Origin: Typhlomys cinereus
Taxonomy: Eukaryota > Chordata > Mammalia > Rodentia > Platacanthomyidae
Direction of reading: 5' to 3'
Assembly (NCBI GenBank): GCA_023101885.1
Contig: JALPQD010000087.1
Coordinates: 4,263,951-4,327,950, forward strand
Length of the DNA stretch: 64,000 bases
In this document: positions 1-12,649 of the stretch, in pieces
How the letters are laid out: the number at the start of each line of letters is the position of its first letter
Position numbering within the stretch: position 1 is the first letter of the stretch
Position numbers and translations under genes: made by a program
The notes under the pieces: generated by a model
What the model was told of the DNA's origin: nothing
The model's database searches: none
The model's input: only the letters and a program-made list of their open reading frames with translations

Positions 1-2559
1 CTTGTTTGGATTGGAGATTGATTGATTGCCTCATGCATCCTAGGTTGAACTCACTAAGTAGTCAAGAATGACCTTGAACTTCTTGCCTTCCTGGCCTGGT
101 TATCGTGAAGGGCTGGGTGTGGTCACTGTGGGGGCTGGGTGCAGCCATTGTGACAGGCTGTGTGTGGTCATCGTGAGAGGCCTGGTCATCTTGAGAGGCC
201 TGGTCATCTTGAGGGGTCATCTGTGCTTCTGTGTTTCGTTAATGAGAGGTACTGCGTGAGCCGCCTGCCACTCACCGAGGCTCCTGCTCACTTGCAGTCA
301 GTCTTCCCGTGTTCCTTCCACAGATGACATCACACCCCAAGTTTGCCAGCACCTAGGGCACTCAGCAGCGCATGATAGGAAAGTCAGGGCCCAAAGCAAT
401 CATGATACTGACCAAGGCCAAGTTCCTGGTTGCAGTCAGAGTCCAATAGCTCCAAGTCTCAGGTCTTGCAAGTTTCTGAATTTCCCCAAAATAGAATTCC
501 CAAGAGACAAATCCAGGCCAAACTACCTTCACCTGGGTCCATGGGAGAGAACCATAGATTTCAGCAAGGTGTCACAATCTAGAATCATCTTTTAAACAAT
601 TGATCAGGGTTGCAATTGCAGTTCCAATAAAAAACAGATCAGGAAATCAAACAAAGACGCCCAAGCCCAAAGGGTCATCGTGCAGCATCTGTGCCCGTAA
701 CAGTCACACTTCTGCTTTGGAGGATCAACAGTATCCACAGGGCTCAGTCACCTGGCAGGAGGACAAATGCTGGTGATATTATAGCTACATTCAACAGCAA
801 TATGGCTTGCGCGATCCCAGAGATTCGCTTTTAATTACAAAGGCAAGAACCCCCCGAATCCTCTTGAACTCTTTAAATAATAAGACCAGCTCACAGACAG
901 AGACACCAAAGCAGGTGGACTAATTAAGTGTCAGGACTGTGACCAGTCAGAAGACAGCCAGGCTTCTGGCTGTGAAAACTAATAAGATTGGGAGTGACTT
1001 GGAAGGGAGACCCGAGTGTGAACCCTGCCTGAGCTTTGCCTATGGGTTTGGGGTGCAGAGCAGCTGCTGGGCACTGCTGTTGAGGAGAGAGGAGAGTTTT
1101 ACTTTTGAGAAACGCACCCTGTGGGTTTGGGGTACACAGCGGCTATGGGGTATCTGCTGGGGGAACAGGAGTGTTTTACTTTTGAGAAGCAGCCCCTGTA
1201 CTGAAATCTGAGCAATAGCTCCTTGCACAGCTATGAAGGTCACCTTGACATTTACTAGTGACTCCACCCCAGGCTGCCTGTCCCGCTCAGACACAGATCT
1301 ACTCACTGAACAAGGCCACATGGTGCATCTGCCCTTCTTGCCTTACATGTGAATCCCCCCAGAGATAACTACTGCCACCGGCCCCGCTGCCCCCTCTTCG
1401 CCAGAGAACATGGCAAATCTCAAGGCATAGCTTGGAAGATTGCAGGAGCTGATAACTGCAAGTTTGAAGACTAGGGAGCATAAATAAAAATGGAAAGAGT
1501 CCACTTAAGAAAGAATTTTACACATTCTTTTTTAAAGAGGCCATAATTGCCTTGGGTGTGAGAGTAGCAAAGGCAAACCCGAGCCATTTACAAAGCAATT
1601 AGGTGTATCCTGGGGAAAACATGACATTAAAAAGAAGATTACAGTCCATCTCTCAGAGCCGTCCCTGTGCCCCGCGGGGTCCTTTGCTTTAAACGTGCAG
1701 TTGAGGAGCCGACCTAGTCTGGATATCTGATGAGGTTCTACGTGGGGAGCAGCTGAGGGCCGAGGGCTGGTTCATTACCACCCGCTAACAGCCCACCTCT
1801 GCTGCTTATGACAGAGCCACCATGCCCCAAATATAATTGGATGCTCTTCCCCATAAAAACCCCAGAATCACCAGTAGTCACTGACAGGTGACAGACAAGG
1901 ACTAAGTCGGCAAAACACAGAAATCCCAAGGACGTGTTAACAAAGTGGAGAGTTGATTCTATGAAGGAGAGAGGAAAGTAAAGAAAAAGAGAGGAAGCAG
2001 GGGACAGTGCGAGGGGGGGTCACCTTGCAGTTACCCCTGACTCCCTTCTCTGGGCGCTTTTCTTTGTCAGTGCCTTTTGCTGTAATTTTCTCACGGATGA
2101 GAACTCCACCTAATGGCTAGAGCGTACTTACAGCCATGGTCCACCCCAAGCCTTGCAGCCACAATGAGGGGCTGCTTTGTGTTCTCACTCCCCGGAGAGC
2201 ACTCACTCTGCCCTCCCTTTAGCTCCAAGCTGTCCCTCTGCATGGCTGCTGGTCTTTCCCTAGAAATTAACCAACTGTATTCCATGTTGTACTGCCCCTC
2301 CCCCCATGTAAAGTGATTACTAACACCAGCTTCTGGCACAGGTAGGAGATCAACCTGAGGGACCAGTGGGAAACCACGAGACAACAGGACGCAATGATCT
2401 CTCGTGGATTAGTGTTGGGATTAGTCTCTGTGAAGGGAAATCTGATAGATTTACCAAACAGGTTCATGAGTAGCCTTAGTGATGTGGCAGTCAGTTAGTT
2501 AATCAACCAGAGTTTTACAGAATAATAATCAATATTAAGCACGGATTTCATACTGCCTC
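1..2559. other. Mostly unique intergenic DNA
   Basis: I see no gene here. The ORFs are under 100 codons, overlap on both strands and have no recognisable domain. At 95-216 there is a short degenerate tandem stretch, including two copies of an 18-bp unit (GAGAGGCCTGGTCATCTT at 175 and 193). A purine-rich patch lies at 1965-2020. The rest carries no repeat I can name. Confidence 0.55.
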
Positions 2560-2690
2560 CATTTACCAGCTAAATGACCTTCCAGAGCCTGCTAGCTCCT
2601 TAAAGCCCCAGTATCCCCTCGAGAAAATAGATGTGGTGGGGGTGTAAGTTGGTAATAATTAAGGAGGATGATCTGAGAGTTCTATGCAAA
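2560..2690 (+). repeat. MIR-like SINE relic
   Basis: The stretch reads like the middle of an ancient mammalian MIR: a 'ttaccagctaaatgacctt' segment resembling the MIR core, then a 'cctta...cccagtatccc' stretch and a 'gaaaatagatg' end. It is heavily diverged and its edges are uncertain. Recognition is by eye only. Confidence 0.5.
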
Positions 2691-5600
2691 ATCCACTGTT
2701 AAGAACAAATGGGTGAGTGGGTGCATGTCTGGAATCATAGAACTTGAAAGGCTGAGCAGGGGGGTTTCTTGGGGGGATGAACATACAATGTGAGTAGGGA
2801 GCCAGGCTGGGCTTCAGGTGAAGAAGAGAATGCAAGTAATACTAGCTTCTGTTAAGTAAATACAGATGATGTTTGTGTTAAGCAGCTGTGGACTACATCA
2901 ATGAGCAGAACTGAGGTTTGATTTTTGTCAAGGCTAGCCTCACAGAATACTGTGCATGCTCCAGACAGTGAATCTTCTAGAACAAAGATTCTCCAACTCA
3001 CCAGCACTGCACTTGAAAATGGAATCCCAGAGCACCTACTGATGTCTGCAAACATGATGAGTAGACACAAGAATCGAAGCTTGAACCTGTGCTTTATCCA
3101 GAGAGCTGGTGATCCGAGGAGACAGAGGATTCTAATCCTCCAAATCCGCCTTCCCTCCCCTCTTTAGCACACTTCACAGGGAGTGGGAATGAGGGGAGTC
3201 AGTCATCACACAGTTCAGTCTCACTTCTCTGCTTAGGCAGCCAGTCTTCTGGGCTCTGAGAACATGGAGATATTGTTTCTCTGTTGTCTTCCAGCATTTT
3301 CCACGCATTGCCCTTTGACTCTGAGCAGGCTGATGCACATATTCCTGAGGTCTGTGTTCCTTCCAATGCCCTGTCACGGAAAGGGGTAACCTCAGCACAG
3401 ACAAACCATTACAGTGTGTCCGTGTCAAGCTGTTCATCATGTGTGCACATTGATTCCTTTCCACAAGATAAAATACAAGAGCTCCCTTTAATAGAGACCA
3501 TAAATGTGACCCTTCCTGGTCCCCCCTTATTGGAACTTGTTAATGTTTACACACTCCCTAGGCATTTAAGGGGACAGGAAGGAAGGATGTTGAACGAGTC
3601 TCCTGGTCCAGGATGGGCATCCCACATTGGCAGCTGAAGTTACAGTAGAACAAGAACCAATCAGCAAGGCACTGGCCAGAGGCCAGGTCACTCTGCACCT
3701 CAGTCATGAATACCAACATTTTATTAGAAAATGTTGGAAAACGCCAGGATTTCCTCTTGGGCAACAAAATCACTTGCACTTCGGCGCCTGCATTTCAATC
3801 TGCTCAGGCCAATCACTCGACTCACACTGAATTTGTTTTGATGCATTCATATACCACAGAAGTTTGAATAACAACATCTGTCCTCCCCCCCCCCAAGATT
3901 TACACGCCAAAGGACTTATCAGACCTAACATGTAAGGAACATGAGAGAGAAAAGCATACAAGGGGTCGGGAAGTCAGGAGCATAATCAAAGTATCATTTT
4001 TGATAGCTTCTATTCTGACTTAATCTAAATTTTTATATTGAAAATAGTCATTATTTATCACTAATTTTAGTGAGGATTTTATACCTTATTCTAGCTACAC
4101 TTCAATTTATCAGCCCATTTTCCAAAAATCCAAAATGCATAATAGAATTTAAAAGAAATAGGCTGATAGTTTAAATCCATGTTTAAGCTTTTCCATGAGC
4201 ACTAGGGGGTGGCTAGGAGCCAACTCAAAATGAGGATATATTCATTCATGGGCCCCTTTAAAGCCTTGAACTCCAGATTCTCAAAGAAGAACATTTCTAG
4301 CCACTTATCTTTTTCATATAAAATATTATTCACAGCGCAATCTTGGAAGCAAGTCACATCAGTAAAGTCTACACAGGAGCCTGGTATAGGAACTGGATTG
4401 ACAGCCTCGGTACTGGTTCTCAGTTTAATAACAGTCTGTCTTGTCAAATGCTTCAGTCTAAAGTACAAATTAAACTCTGCAGTGGGAGCGTGCAGTTCCA
4501 CTTGTGCTGCTAGGACGTGTCTCTTCTTTACTGTAAGTTTGCCCTTCTTCTAAAGTGAAGCAAAACGTAAGAGAAATAGAACACGAGCTAAACTTGGAAA
4601 GTGGTATCTTCTGACTTCAAATCACTAGTCAATAAGTTTACAGCGAAGCCTCTTGTGCCGTGGTAGGGTCTACTTACAGCACAAATCATAAATCAATTGC
4701 AGGTTTCTCCTGCTTTCTGGTACCCAAGTCTACTGGACTGCCATTATGCCTCAATCTTGAACTGGAAATCTTGGTGCTTCCCATCAAGAACACACTCAAA
4801 GAACAGTAATCTCACAGAGAAACTAGAAAGCAAAACTTCATAGGATAGCTTTTCATCCCCTCTGTGTTTCAAAGCAAGTTGCTCCATTATCTGAATTTAC
4901 TTTTTAAGAGACTTGAGTTGAGATGCTTTTTCCTAACCCAAGTGCAAAGCACAACTTGCTCGCATCTTTGACAATAAATTAGATAAGCCTTCTGTCACAA
5001 ATGAACAGGTAATGGCTACTTTTCATGAAGCTGATTTACAACCAGATTACTCTGCAGCCATTTTCTACAACTTTCTTGAAACTTCATGAATAGAAACGCA
5101 GTAGTTACAAGACGGAATTTCAGGAACATCCAAGATTCTGCAGCCCAAACCATATGGGAGCCAGGCTCCTAACCAAAGAGGTTTTGCTTATTCTATGTAA
5201 TTGCTGATGCTCAGAGCTACATGTGAGCTGGCCTTGGGAGAAAGAACCATCTGGAAGACCCTTCTGCTGCCATACTGATCACTGATTGAGTTCCAAGTAG
5301 CCACTGTGCTGGATAGACAGACAAACTCACCCACATGTGCAAAACACAGAGCTTGTGGGCTCCTGGGATAGAAATCACGCTGGCCATTTGTCCTTCCGTA
5401 TTCACCTTCTTGCTCTGTGCGCCCTGGCCACACCAGCTGCTTTTAGACACTCGGGTGAGTCGTGCCTCCTCCCCGGCAGACTGCAGGCTCTTTCCTCTCT
5501 CAGCAAGTGTTCTCTGCCTTAGCCACAACACTTGGCACAGGTTCTGCAAGGGTCAAATTACACTTCCCTTTCCCAGCCAACGCTAACACCCACCTGTTAC

Positions 5601-5868
5601 TACTACTGCAAGCATCACGGATGATAAACATGTTAGAGGTAGTCAGCACAGTGCCCATCTTTTCTATTTGCCAACATCTCATTATCCTGAGTGCTTGTTA
5701 AGCGTTGTATACTGTGCTAGGAGTTAGAGCTGGTTGATAGAGGTAGGTATGTTCCAAATCAGACCATAGTAAGGATGATGAAAGAAATAAACAAGGTATA
5801 TAATTGAAAGAAAACTGCTTTATATAGCCAAGTCAGGGAAGGTAACAGACAAGGAAAGAAATGCTCCT
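2691..5868. other. Unique intergenic DNA with weak repeat traces
   Basis: A weak B1-like stretch (2711-2825) and a possible MIR/L2 scrap (5660-5740, around 'gagtgcttgttaagc') are the only repeat hints. ORFs reach about 117 codons but have no recognisable domain and overlap others on the opposite strand. No exon with convincing splice sites was found. Confidence 0.5.
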
Positions 5869-5987
5869 AAAAGAAAGTGGTTGGGGAGGGGGAGCAAGGG
5901 GTACGGGGGGAGGAGGAGGGAGGGAGGGAACTGGTGTACCTAATAAGTTTGTATGAGCTGAAATAAAAAAAAAAAAAGAAAGTGGTT
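5869..5987 (+). mobile_element. Tiny 5'-truncated LINE-1 3' end with TSD
   Basis: About 95 bp of L1 3' end lies between two exact 14-bp copies of AAAAGAAAGTGGTT (5869-5882 and 5974-5987). The insert has a G-rich polypurine patch, then a motif ending in AAGTTTGTATGAG, then a poly(A). The same terminal motif ends the large L1 at 57.98 kb (5'-AAGTTTGTATGAGCGGAAATA), which identifies the family. It is one of the shortest L1 insertions that can still be recognised. The polarity is plus. Confidence 0.88.
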
Positions 5988-6205
5988 ATGAGGAAGATGA
6001 TGGTGGTGGTGGCAATGGTAATGAAGATGAGGATGATGGTGATGATGACAATGATGGTGGCTAGGATGGTGATGATGTGCATGGCAGTGATGAAGATGAT
6101 GGTAATGATGTTGATGGTCGTAATGATGTTAATAGTGGTGATGAAGATGGTGGTAATGATGTTGATGTTGGTGATGATGATGGTGATAATGATTGATGAT
6201 CATGA
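5988..6205 (+). repeat. GATGAT/GGT microsatellite
   Basis: Imperfect trinucleotide-type repeat of GATGATGGT and related units over about 215 bp, starting directly after the L1 micro-insertion duplication. It creates Met/Val-rich and Ile/Thr-rich ORFs on the two strands that are not genes. Confidence 0.9.
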
Positions 6206-6234
6206 TGGTAATTGATGATCTCAATCGCAGCCAT

Positions 6235-6495
6235 GAGGACTGTTGCAGTTCGCCTGCATGGTTGCTGATAAATGACTATCAATGGCTTAAGGGAACAAAG
6301 AGTTTATTTTCTCTTACTATTACTGGTTATAATTCTTAGTCCAGCTTGAAGGGAGAGCATGCACCAACAGCTGGGCTGAGGGAACTGGCCACAGGATCGC
6401 TCTGGGCTTAACTCAACTATTAATTCTCCACAGATGTGCCCAGAGCTCAAACCCTCAACTGTCAAGTTAACACCTGTGCCTAAACATGACAAGGA
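6235..6495 (-). repeat. Dispersed repeat family R1, copy 1 (internally shorter)
   Basis: The segment matches 47580-48005 in the same orientation (shared words include 'ttgctgataaatgac', 'gagagcatgcaccaacag' and 'ctcaaaccctcaactgtcaa'). On the minus strand both copies end in AATAAA followed by a CCCTTAAG block, like the R2/R3 repeats elsewhere in the window. This copy lacks about 185 bp present in the other. It is a rodent interspersed repeat whose library name I cannot verify. Confidence 0.75.
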
Positions 6496-6529
6496 CGAAG
6501 GCAATATAAAGACTAATAATTGCAAGGAA

Positions 6530-6660
6530 TTCACTACGCATCAAACACTACCTTAGGCACTTCCGTTCATTAACTCATTAACTCCTGTAGAAGCCTGCAA
6601 GGTTCAGTGCATTATTGCCCTAATTTGATAAAGAAACAGATTAGATATGTTTCTGTTTTT
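6530..6660 (-). repeat. MIR-like SINE relic
   Basis: The segment 'cattaactcattaactcctgtag...gataaagaaacag' corresponds to the reverse complement of the MIR 3' half (attaactcattta-atcct...gatgaggaaactg). It is old and diverged. Confidence 0.65.
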
Positions 6661-7964
6661 TTGAGACTCTGTTGTTATGCAGCCTAGACTATGAATGATA
6701 TATAGGCAGAAATAAAAGAAGGAGTCAAGGAAACTCGGAATATTCTGCACAGAGTACAATCACCCCAAGCATCGTTGCCCACCATCTGCCACCAGATGGC
6801 CACCGCCACAGGTGAATAAACAGACCCACAGGTTGGTGCCCAAGCCCCTTCCACCCCAGCCTTCAAACGTATTGGGGACTTTCAAAGCACTGCAACAACT
6901 CCCACAGTTTTATGCTCACTCAGATACGGCATTCCTCCTGAACCGAATGCAACCTTCTCTGCTGCGAGTTGCACATCTTCCCAAGAATAGTGTGGAGAAG
7001 CGGAGCAACCACATGACAGTGGCCAGAGAATAACAGCTATGGGAGCAAGGGGCAGCCTGAGAGCGCAGAAAACCCAGAACCGGAAGCCCAGCGCCGGATG
7101 CTTAGCTGAGCCTCCCTCGAGCAGCTGAGGCCTCGTTTTCCTGGGCTCTATGAGAAACTCACATTGGGTCACCTTTGAGATCCCACCCTGTGGCTTCTAC
7201 GATGCTTCAGCAACCTGGAAACTGAATCTGGGCCCCCCGTGTCTGCTCAGGAGCCTGGACCTTCATTCTACATCTACCTTGGTGATAGCAGGGTTGCTGC
7301 AGCTGCACAGATGCCACGTCAACTGGCCACATCCAGCTTTTTTCATACCGGACACTGGACCAGGTGCGGGGACACCGTTAGGAAATTAATCCCACTTTGG
7401 TAAATTAAGAAGATGGGGCTGCACTGTGGGAAGGTCGCCCTGGGCACATTTAAGCAGAAACCACAGAGTGTGACAAGCGTCTGCTGGAGGTCCTCGTCGG
7501 CTGAGAGCGTGAGGTCAGTCAGTGCTGTACGACACATGGAGTGGTTAGGATTGGGGTTGGCGTTAGGACTATGGGCTAGGTCTTAGTGTTAGGATTATGG
7601 TTTAGAATTAGGATTAGAATTTAAATAAATTAATGCACAGAAATACAGGCTGATCTTCAAAACTCACTGGTTCTGGAGCCAAACAAAGCCCATTTTAAAA
7701 AGACCATCTTCCTGTATGTATTCAATATTGAGCTACTTCAGGCTCTTGGAAAACAGTGGGCTTGTCTGTCAGGTGAAACATGTCAAATAAGAAAGTTAGG
7801 CCCTGGGACAGCCTAGCATAGAATCTAACAAGCCAATGCTGCTCTAGCTGCCCCAGAGATGCCTCCTGTGGTTGTGCCAGCATTTATGGTGGATGATATT
7901 ATGGCCTCTTGGGAACTTGAGCAAGCTCCGTGAGCAATCAATAGCTATCTTTTCCTTCCTTGAT
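6661..7964. other. Unique intergenic DNA with a degenerate TTAGG-like patch
   Basis: No gene recognised. At 7543-7620 the plus strand has repeated GGTTAGGATT/GTTAGGA/ATTAGGATTAG words, a degenerate run loosely resembling telomere-type repeats. The remainder holds no repeat I can name. Confidence 0.5.
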
Positions 7965-8316
7965 ACCTGAGCGATATTTTTTTAATTTAATTTTATTATT
8001 ATTATTATTATTTATTCAACTGTGTGCATACGCGTGTGTATGTGCGCGCGCGCGCGCATGTGTCTGTGTGTGTGTGTCTGTCTGTCTGTGTATGTGCAGA
8101 ACCACGGACGAACCCTCGAACCACCATGGACACCTCCACCTCCTTCTGCCCCGGGATTCACAGGCTCCGCCCTACCAGGACCAGAAGCGCAGGCCGCCCC
8201 AGCTTCCGCCTGGCGTCTATACGTGGGATCTGGGATCCGAACTCAGGACCCTCCACCTGCAAGGCGGAGGCTTAACCCCTGAGCCACCTCTCCAGCCCCA
8301 CCTGAGCGATATTTTT
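7965..8316 (-). mobile_element. B2-superfamily-like SINE, subfamily B, with TSD
   Basis: Minus-strand tRNA-derived SINE, body about 7982-8299, between exact direct repeats of ACCTGAGCGATATTTTT (7965-7981 and 8300-8316). Read on the minus strand it starts GGGGCTGGAGAGGTGGCTCAG. It has an A-box-like TGGCTCAGGGGTT and a B-box-like GTTCGGATCC, then a unique body, a CA/CG-rich stretch and an AATAAATAATAAT tail. It carries the subfamily B diagnostic bases (CAGATCCCACGTATAGACG; GCGCTTCTGG). Open frames of up to 137 codons across it are not genes. Confidence 0.92.
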
Positions 8317-8454
8317 ACTTTGTTTTCAGTCACTCAAAATTTTTCACGGGTCTTTTGCAACATCCTCCCATGAAAACGAAAACTTTTTTTCTATCTGTTT
8401 GAAAAATCTAACTCCACAAGACGTAGCCTATTGCAATGTAAGAGAAATGAAGTA

Positions 8455-9010
8455 GACAACCACAGCCAACCAGAAAATAGAGTGCCGGGGACCCTAAAAT
8501 ACTCAGCCTTAATCAGACCATGCAAATCTCTTCCCATCCTAAGACTCAGGGAACCTTAAGGGAACCTTGCAAAGAGGGGAGACAGTAAGATTATAAGAGC
8601 CTGAAGGTGGGGAGGTCCACTATAGGTCCAGTCAACCCAGTCAGGACAGGGCTGTTGCACCCAGGAGTCCACAGCAGTGAGATTGGACCCTACTGGGTCT
8701 ACACAATGGCTGACATATCAATATCCCTCATGGATCAGTGAGAAGCTCAGGAGAAATAACTACATGCAGTGGGAATCATTGGTGGCAGGCATCAGACAGG
8801 TGAGGGGGCGTCCCCATCAGTGGGTCTACCCACAGAAATGCTCCTTACACTGCCACAGAGACCTGGCCCCCCACTAGTACAGTCAACCCGAAGGGAGCCT
8901 TGTGACCCACACAGGTAGACAGGCACAAGGGCAAGAGGGAGAGGGATGGATGGATGAAGGAAAGGAGGGTAGAAGAAGAGGAGGGAGGGAGGGGACTGGG
9001 ACAACCATTC
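8455..9010 (+). mobile_element. Old LINE-1 3'UTR relic
   Basis: The region parallels the L1 3'UTR at 59236-59700: 'cttcccatcctaagactcagg', 'aagattataagagcctgaag' and 'atggctgacatatcaa' all have close counterparts there. The order is the same, and it ends in a G-rich polypurine tract (8925-9000). There is no coding part. The 5' edge is uncertain. Confidence 0.8.
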
Positions 9011-9307
9011 ATTTTGCTTGTATCAAAGGAAATTCAAATCAAATTCCTTTCCGAAACATAACTCTAAAATTATGTTCGGGTAATCCTGAACGGTAAGAAA
9101 AACTTACATGAAGGATTCATAAAGAAAGCACATTTGGGAGTTAGTGGAAACCATCACTGCCGGGAAGGGAGAGAAGAGGGTGGGTGTGTGGACCTGTCAT
9201 TCTTTCTTAATTAGTGATTACCAATGCTGTGGGGTTAGAAGATCTAAATGGGAGCATGATCTGAATCCAGAATGGCCAGGGACAAGCAGCGAGGAACAGG
9301 TTAAGGG

Positions 9308-9412
9308 CTGAGGGTATAACGCAAGGAGAGATGTTTGCTTAGCATGCAGGAGACCCGGATTCAATTCCCAGACTGCAATAATGACAATAATAATAATAAT
9401 TCTAATAAACAA
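9308..9412 (+). repeat. ID-like tRNA-derived SINE
   Basis: 'GGCTGAGGGTATAACGCAAG...TTTGCTTAGCATGCAGGAGACCCGGATTCAATTCCCAG' style sequence followed by an (AAT)n tail is typical of rodent ID elements: the head looks like a tRNA-type A box and B box (GGATTCAATTCC). The element is short and diverged. Confidence 0.75.
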
Positions 9413-9994
9413 ATTCAAGCAGTTGCATAATTGTGCATCTATATGAATAGCTCATGCTTCTTTTGAAAAACTTCTACCTAGAGCATTCTCGAAGCCAAGG
9501 TTACAAATGAATGTGTGCCTGACACCCACAGTTAATAACATTTGCCTTGTCCACTCAGACCTTTGCTGATGTAAAAGATTTTCTTAAACAACAGAGTAAA
9601 TGGAACTTCTTCCTGATCTACACAGCTATCTCTAGAATCAACCACTGTCCTACACACAGCACTCATTTATATGTGTAATCAATATATATTTGAAAATGAA
9701 AGATACTACATTTAGGGTTAGGGATTTGGTGAATGTGAATCAAGTAACCATTCAAGAAGAAATCCTACTTTAATTTTTGTCCATTCCTTTTTTCAGATTT
9801 CTGAATTTTTTCCTAATATTCTATGAAAGATTTTTTATATGCTCATAATTAAGATCAGGTTGTAATTCTTCTTAGCTATTAAATTCATACTAACCAAATC
9901 AGATAAGTTAATTATCTGTCCACTTTTTTCCCTTCATTTCTAAAGCAGAACTAGACACTTTTTAAATTCACTTGCAAAATCTTCTAGACCAGTC
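9413..9994. other. Unique AT-rich intergenic DNA
   Basis: No ORF of note and no repeat that I can name. The composition is AT-rich. Confidence 0.5.
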
Positions 9995-10255
9995 TAAGGA
10001 GATGTCTCAGTGGGTAAAGTACTTGCTGCACAAACATAAGGACCTGAGTTCAGATCCCCAGTCTCCACATAAAAAGCTGAGCACAGTAGTGCACGTCTGT
10101 CATCATACACTGAAGGCAGAGACAGGATCCCCCAGGTTGCTGACCAGACAGCTACAGCCACTGGGAAGCTCCAAGTTCCATGAGAGGCCCTGTCTCACAG
10201 CATAAGGTGGAGAACAGGTAGAGACCAGACACTGGCCTCTGGCCTACGCACACAT
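9995..10255 (+). repeat. B4-like SINE
   Basis: It begins with a tRNA-like head ('gtctcagtgggtaaagtacttgctgcac...gacctgagttcagatcccc'), continues with a B1-like middle ('gcagagacaggatcccc', 'gccctgtctcac') and ends with 'ctggcctctggcctacgcacac', running into a CA-rich tail. This order, tRNA head fused to a 7SL-like part, is that of the rodent B4 family. Confidence 0.78.
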
Positions 10256-10545
10256 GCATACACACACACATACACACACACACATACACATACACACATA
10301 CACATACATGCACACACATAGACAGACATATACCACACATACTTGCACACTCACACACATATACAATACAGGTGCACATATGCACACAAAAATACACACA
10401 CATATACCACACATACATACACACAAGTGCACATATCTACACACATTTACACACAAATGCACACCACACATGCACACACGGACATACACACAGACACATA
10501 CCATGTGTACATATATATGCACACACACATATTCACACACAGAGT
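10250..10545 (+). repeat. CACA/CATA microsatellite
   Basis: About 295 bp of CACACATACA-type dinucleotide-rich sequence, grown from the CA tail of the adjacent B4-like SINE. It produces His/Thr-rich and Cys/Val-rich ORFs on the two strands that are not genes. Confidence 0.92.
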
Positions 10546-12649
10546 AAAAGCAAATCTTTTGGATCTAGATTCTTTTTCAGTGGGAGGGCACTAAGCCAGA
10601 TCAACACTTTCTCGTGTTCATTTCATACTTTCGAGCTCCTTTGTGTGTTGACTCTGGTAACACACATTCTTTTAAAATCCCTCCCCCCGTTTCCATAGTG
10701 GCTACAACATGTGTTCCTATCAGCTTATTATTTGACTATTTGATTCTTCTCTTGTCCATTCTAACCAGTCTCCAAACATAACAGACAAATCAGACTAGAT
10801 GTTAGCATTTCTAGACAGTCGTCAATCATTAATTCTTCAAATATGCATGAATCTAGAAAGCATCAGAGAAAATAATTCATACAATATCCCCCTGGGCATA
10901 GGAATCAAGATTTGGGTAGAAGTTGTCCTTTTTAATAAAATATATTTTAGAGTTGTTGATCTTTATAGCACAGTCATGTATGGCTCATTCAGATATTCAC
11001 TTTAAGATAGATTTTATAAGCAAATATTCAATAAAGCAGCTTCTGAGTGAATGAAACTCCATTGTGCAGAGAAATATAAAGTTTTTCACCTACAGCAGTC
11101 ACACAGACAGAGTCAAGAAGACACCTTTATCTGGAGGGGGCTGTGTTAACGCCAGGACCAGGGAGATATTCGAAGCGTGCACGATGACAATGAAATAAAA
11201 CCTACCAGGAATCTTTTGAATGTTTGAGAAATAAGTTATTGCTTCCAAATTAAACAGAGTGCCCCAGATTAAAGTTTTTGGTTTTTATATTTTTTTATTT
11301 AAAGCAACATTCCCTAAAGTGGTTACCACAAATGAAGACCACCCCAGTAATTCTGTATGGTGAGCAAAGGTAAGATTTTAAGTTAGAAGGTAGAACTGGG
11401 GAGCCCCATCCCTGAGTCTTGGAGGCCTAAAGAGCAAACCAGCCCAGAAGTGCTTCCGGTATTTTGCAATGAAGACACCCACTCCAATTGGCTAATCCCA
11501 GGTTTCAATATTATTTCACGTAGATTCCCGTTTTCCACACTGCATTTGAGGGTAAACATGGAATGTGCCCTGGATAAACACATCCATTATCCTAAGCAGT
11601 TGGGGGGGGTTGGAAGGTGGGAGATGGGGAGCAGCATAAGAGCGGGGCATCTGCTTGTTAGCAGAGAAAGCAAGCACCGCGCCAGCTTTACAGTGGCTGC
11701 AGCAAGTTCCTGATACTATGGGACCCCAGGGACCAAGGAGCAAGAGAGATTCATTCTGAATCATGCTTCCTCTGGAAGGACACAGTTGGGGGGCCATATC
11801 TGGGGGTGCCCCCCTTCCGGGCAGAGACGTCCAAGGTAATGCAGGGTATCACGTGACAAAGAGAGAGGGGTTGTGCATGTGTGCGTATACGTATGTGTAT
11901 ACACACCTGTGTGTTCTGTGAGAAAGAAAAGATCTATAAAGACTCAAAACGTCTTTCTCTCTCTCATACCCACTCATATTTTAGGGTGTGGAAGAAAGAG
12001 CTATCACCCTGATCTATTATTCAGTTGCAAAATGCCCAAAGTATCCATCTCCTCTTCTCCCCCCCAAAAAAACTGACCCCATTTTGAGACATCCATTAAT
12101 ATAACAAAATTTCTACATTAAGCCCTAAAAATATGGTGATTCTTTTTTATTGCATTTACCTCACACAGCGAACTAACTAGAACATTCTAACTGCATGGAC
12201 TTATTTATTTAAGTAGTGAGGAGATATGAGAGAGATGAAAGGAAAACACAATTTTTCCAGGATCTAGGGATTTCTGGCCTGTCTAAATGTCTCTTTTCTT
12301 TCTCTTGATCATCCATCTGTACACTCAGGAGAACCGAGAGCAACTGAATAAACATTGTCTTGTCCTTGGCCTTCACCGAGTGAAATTGCTGGTCTCTGAG
12401 ACCTGCTCCCTTTGGGGTCTGAGACCATCATTTCAAAGTCAATTGTCAAGCGCCCTGCAGTTGATCCTGGTCCAGTCCTGCCATTTGCTACTCTGTGAAG
12501 CAAGTCTGGGCTTGACATGACATAATGTGAGAAAAATGCTTCTGAGCCAGAGAGAGACGCCGCGGAAAGTTCTGGCAGAGCCTTGGGATGCTCTGTCCAA
12601 GAAAACACTCCAAGAGGCCATGGCAGGAAAAGGTCATCCATGCCCGCCG
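10546..12649. other. Unique intergenic DNA
   Basis: No gene recognised. A short TG/TA alternating patch lies at 11870-11912. ORFs reach 115 codons but show no domains. This stretch flanks the large minisatellite. Confidence 0.5.

Noticed and set aside
7960..8373. 137-codon ORF with leucine-rich start
   Set aside because: Crosses a minus-strand SINE and its CA/CG tail.
10152..10698. ORFs with Cys/Val or His/Thr repeats
   Set aside because: Translated CACATA microsatellite.
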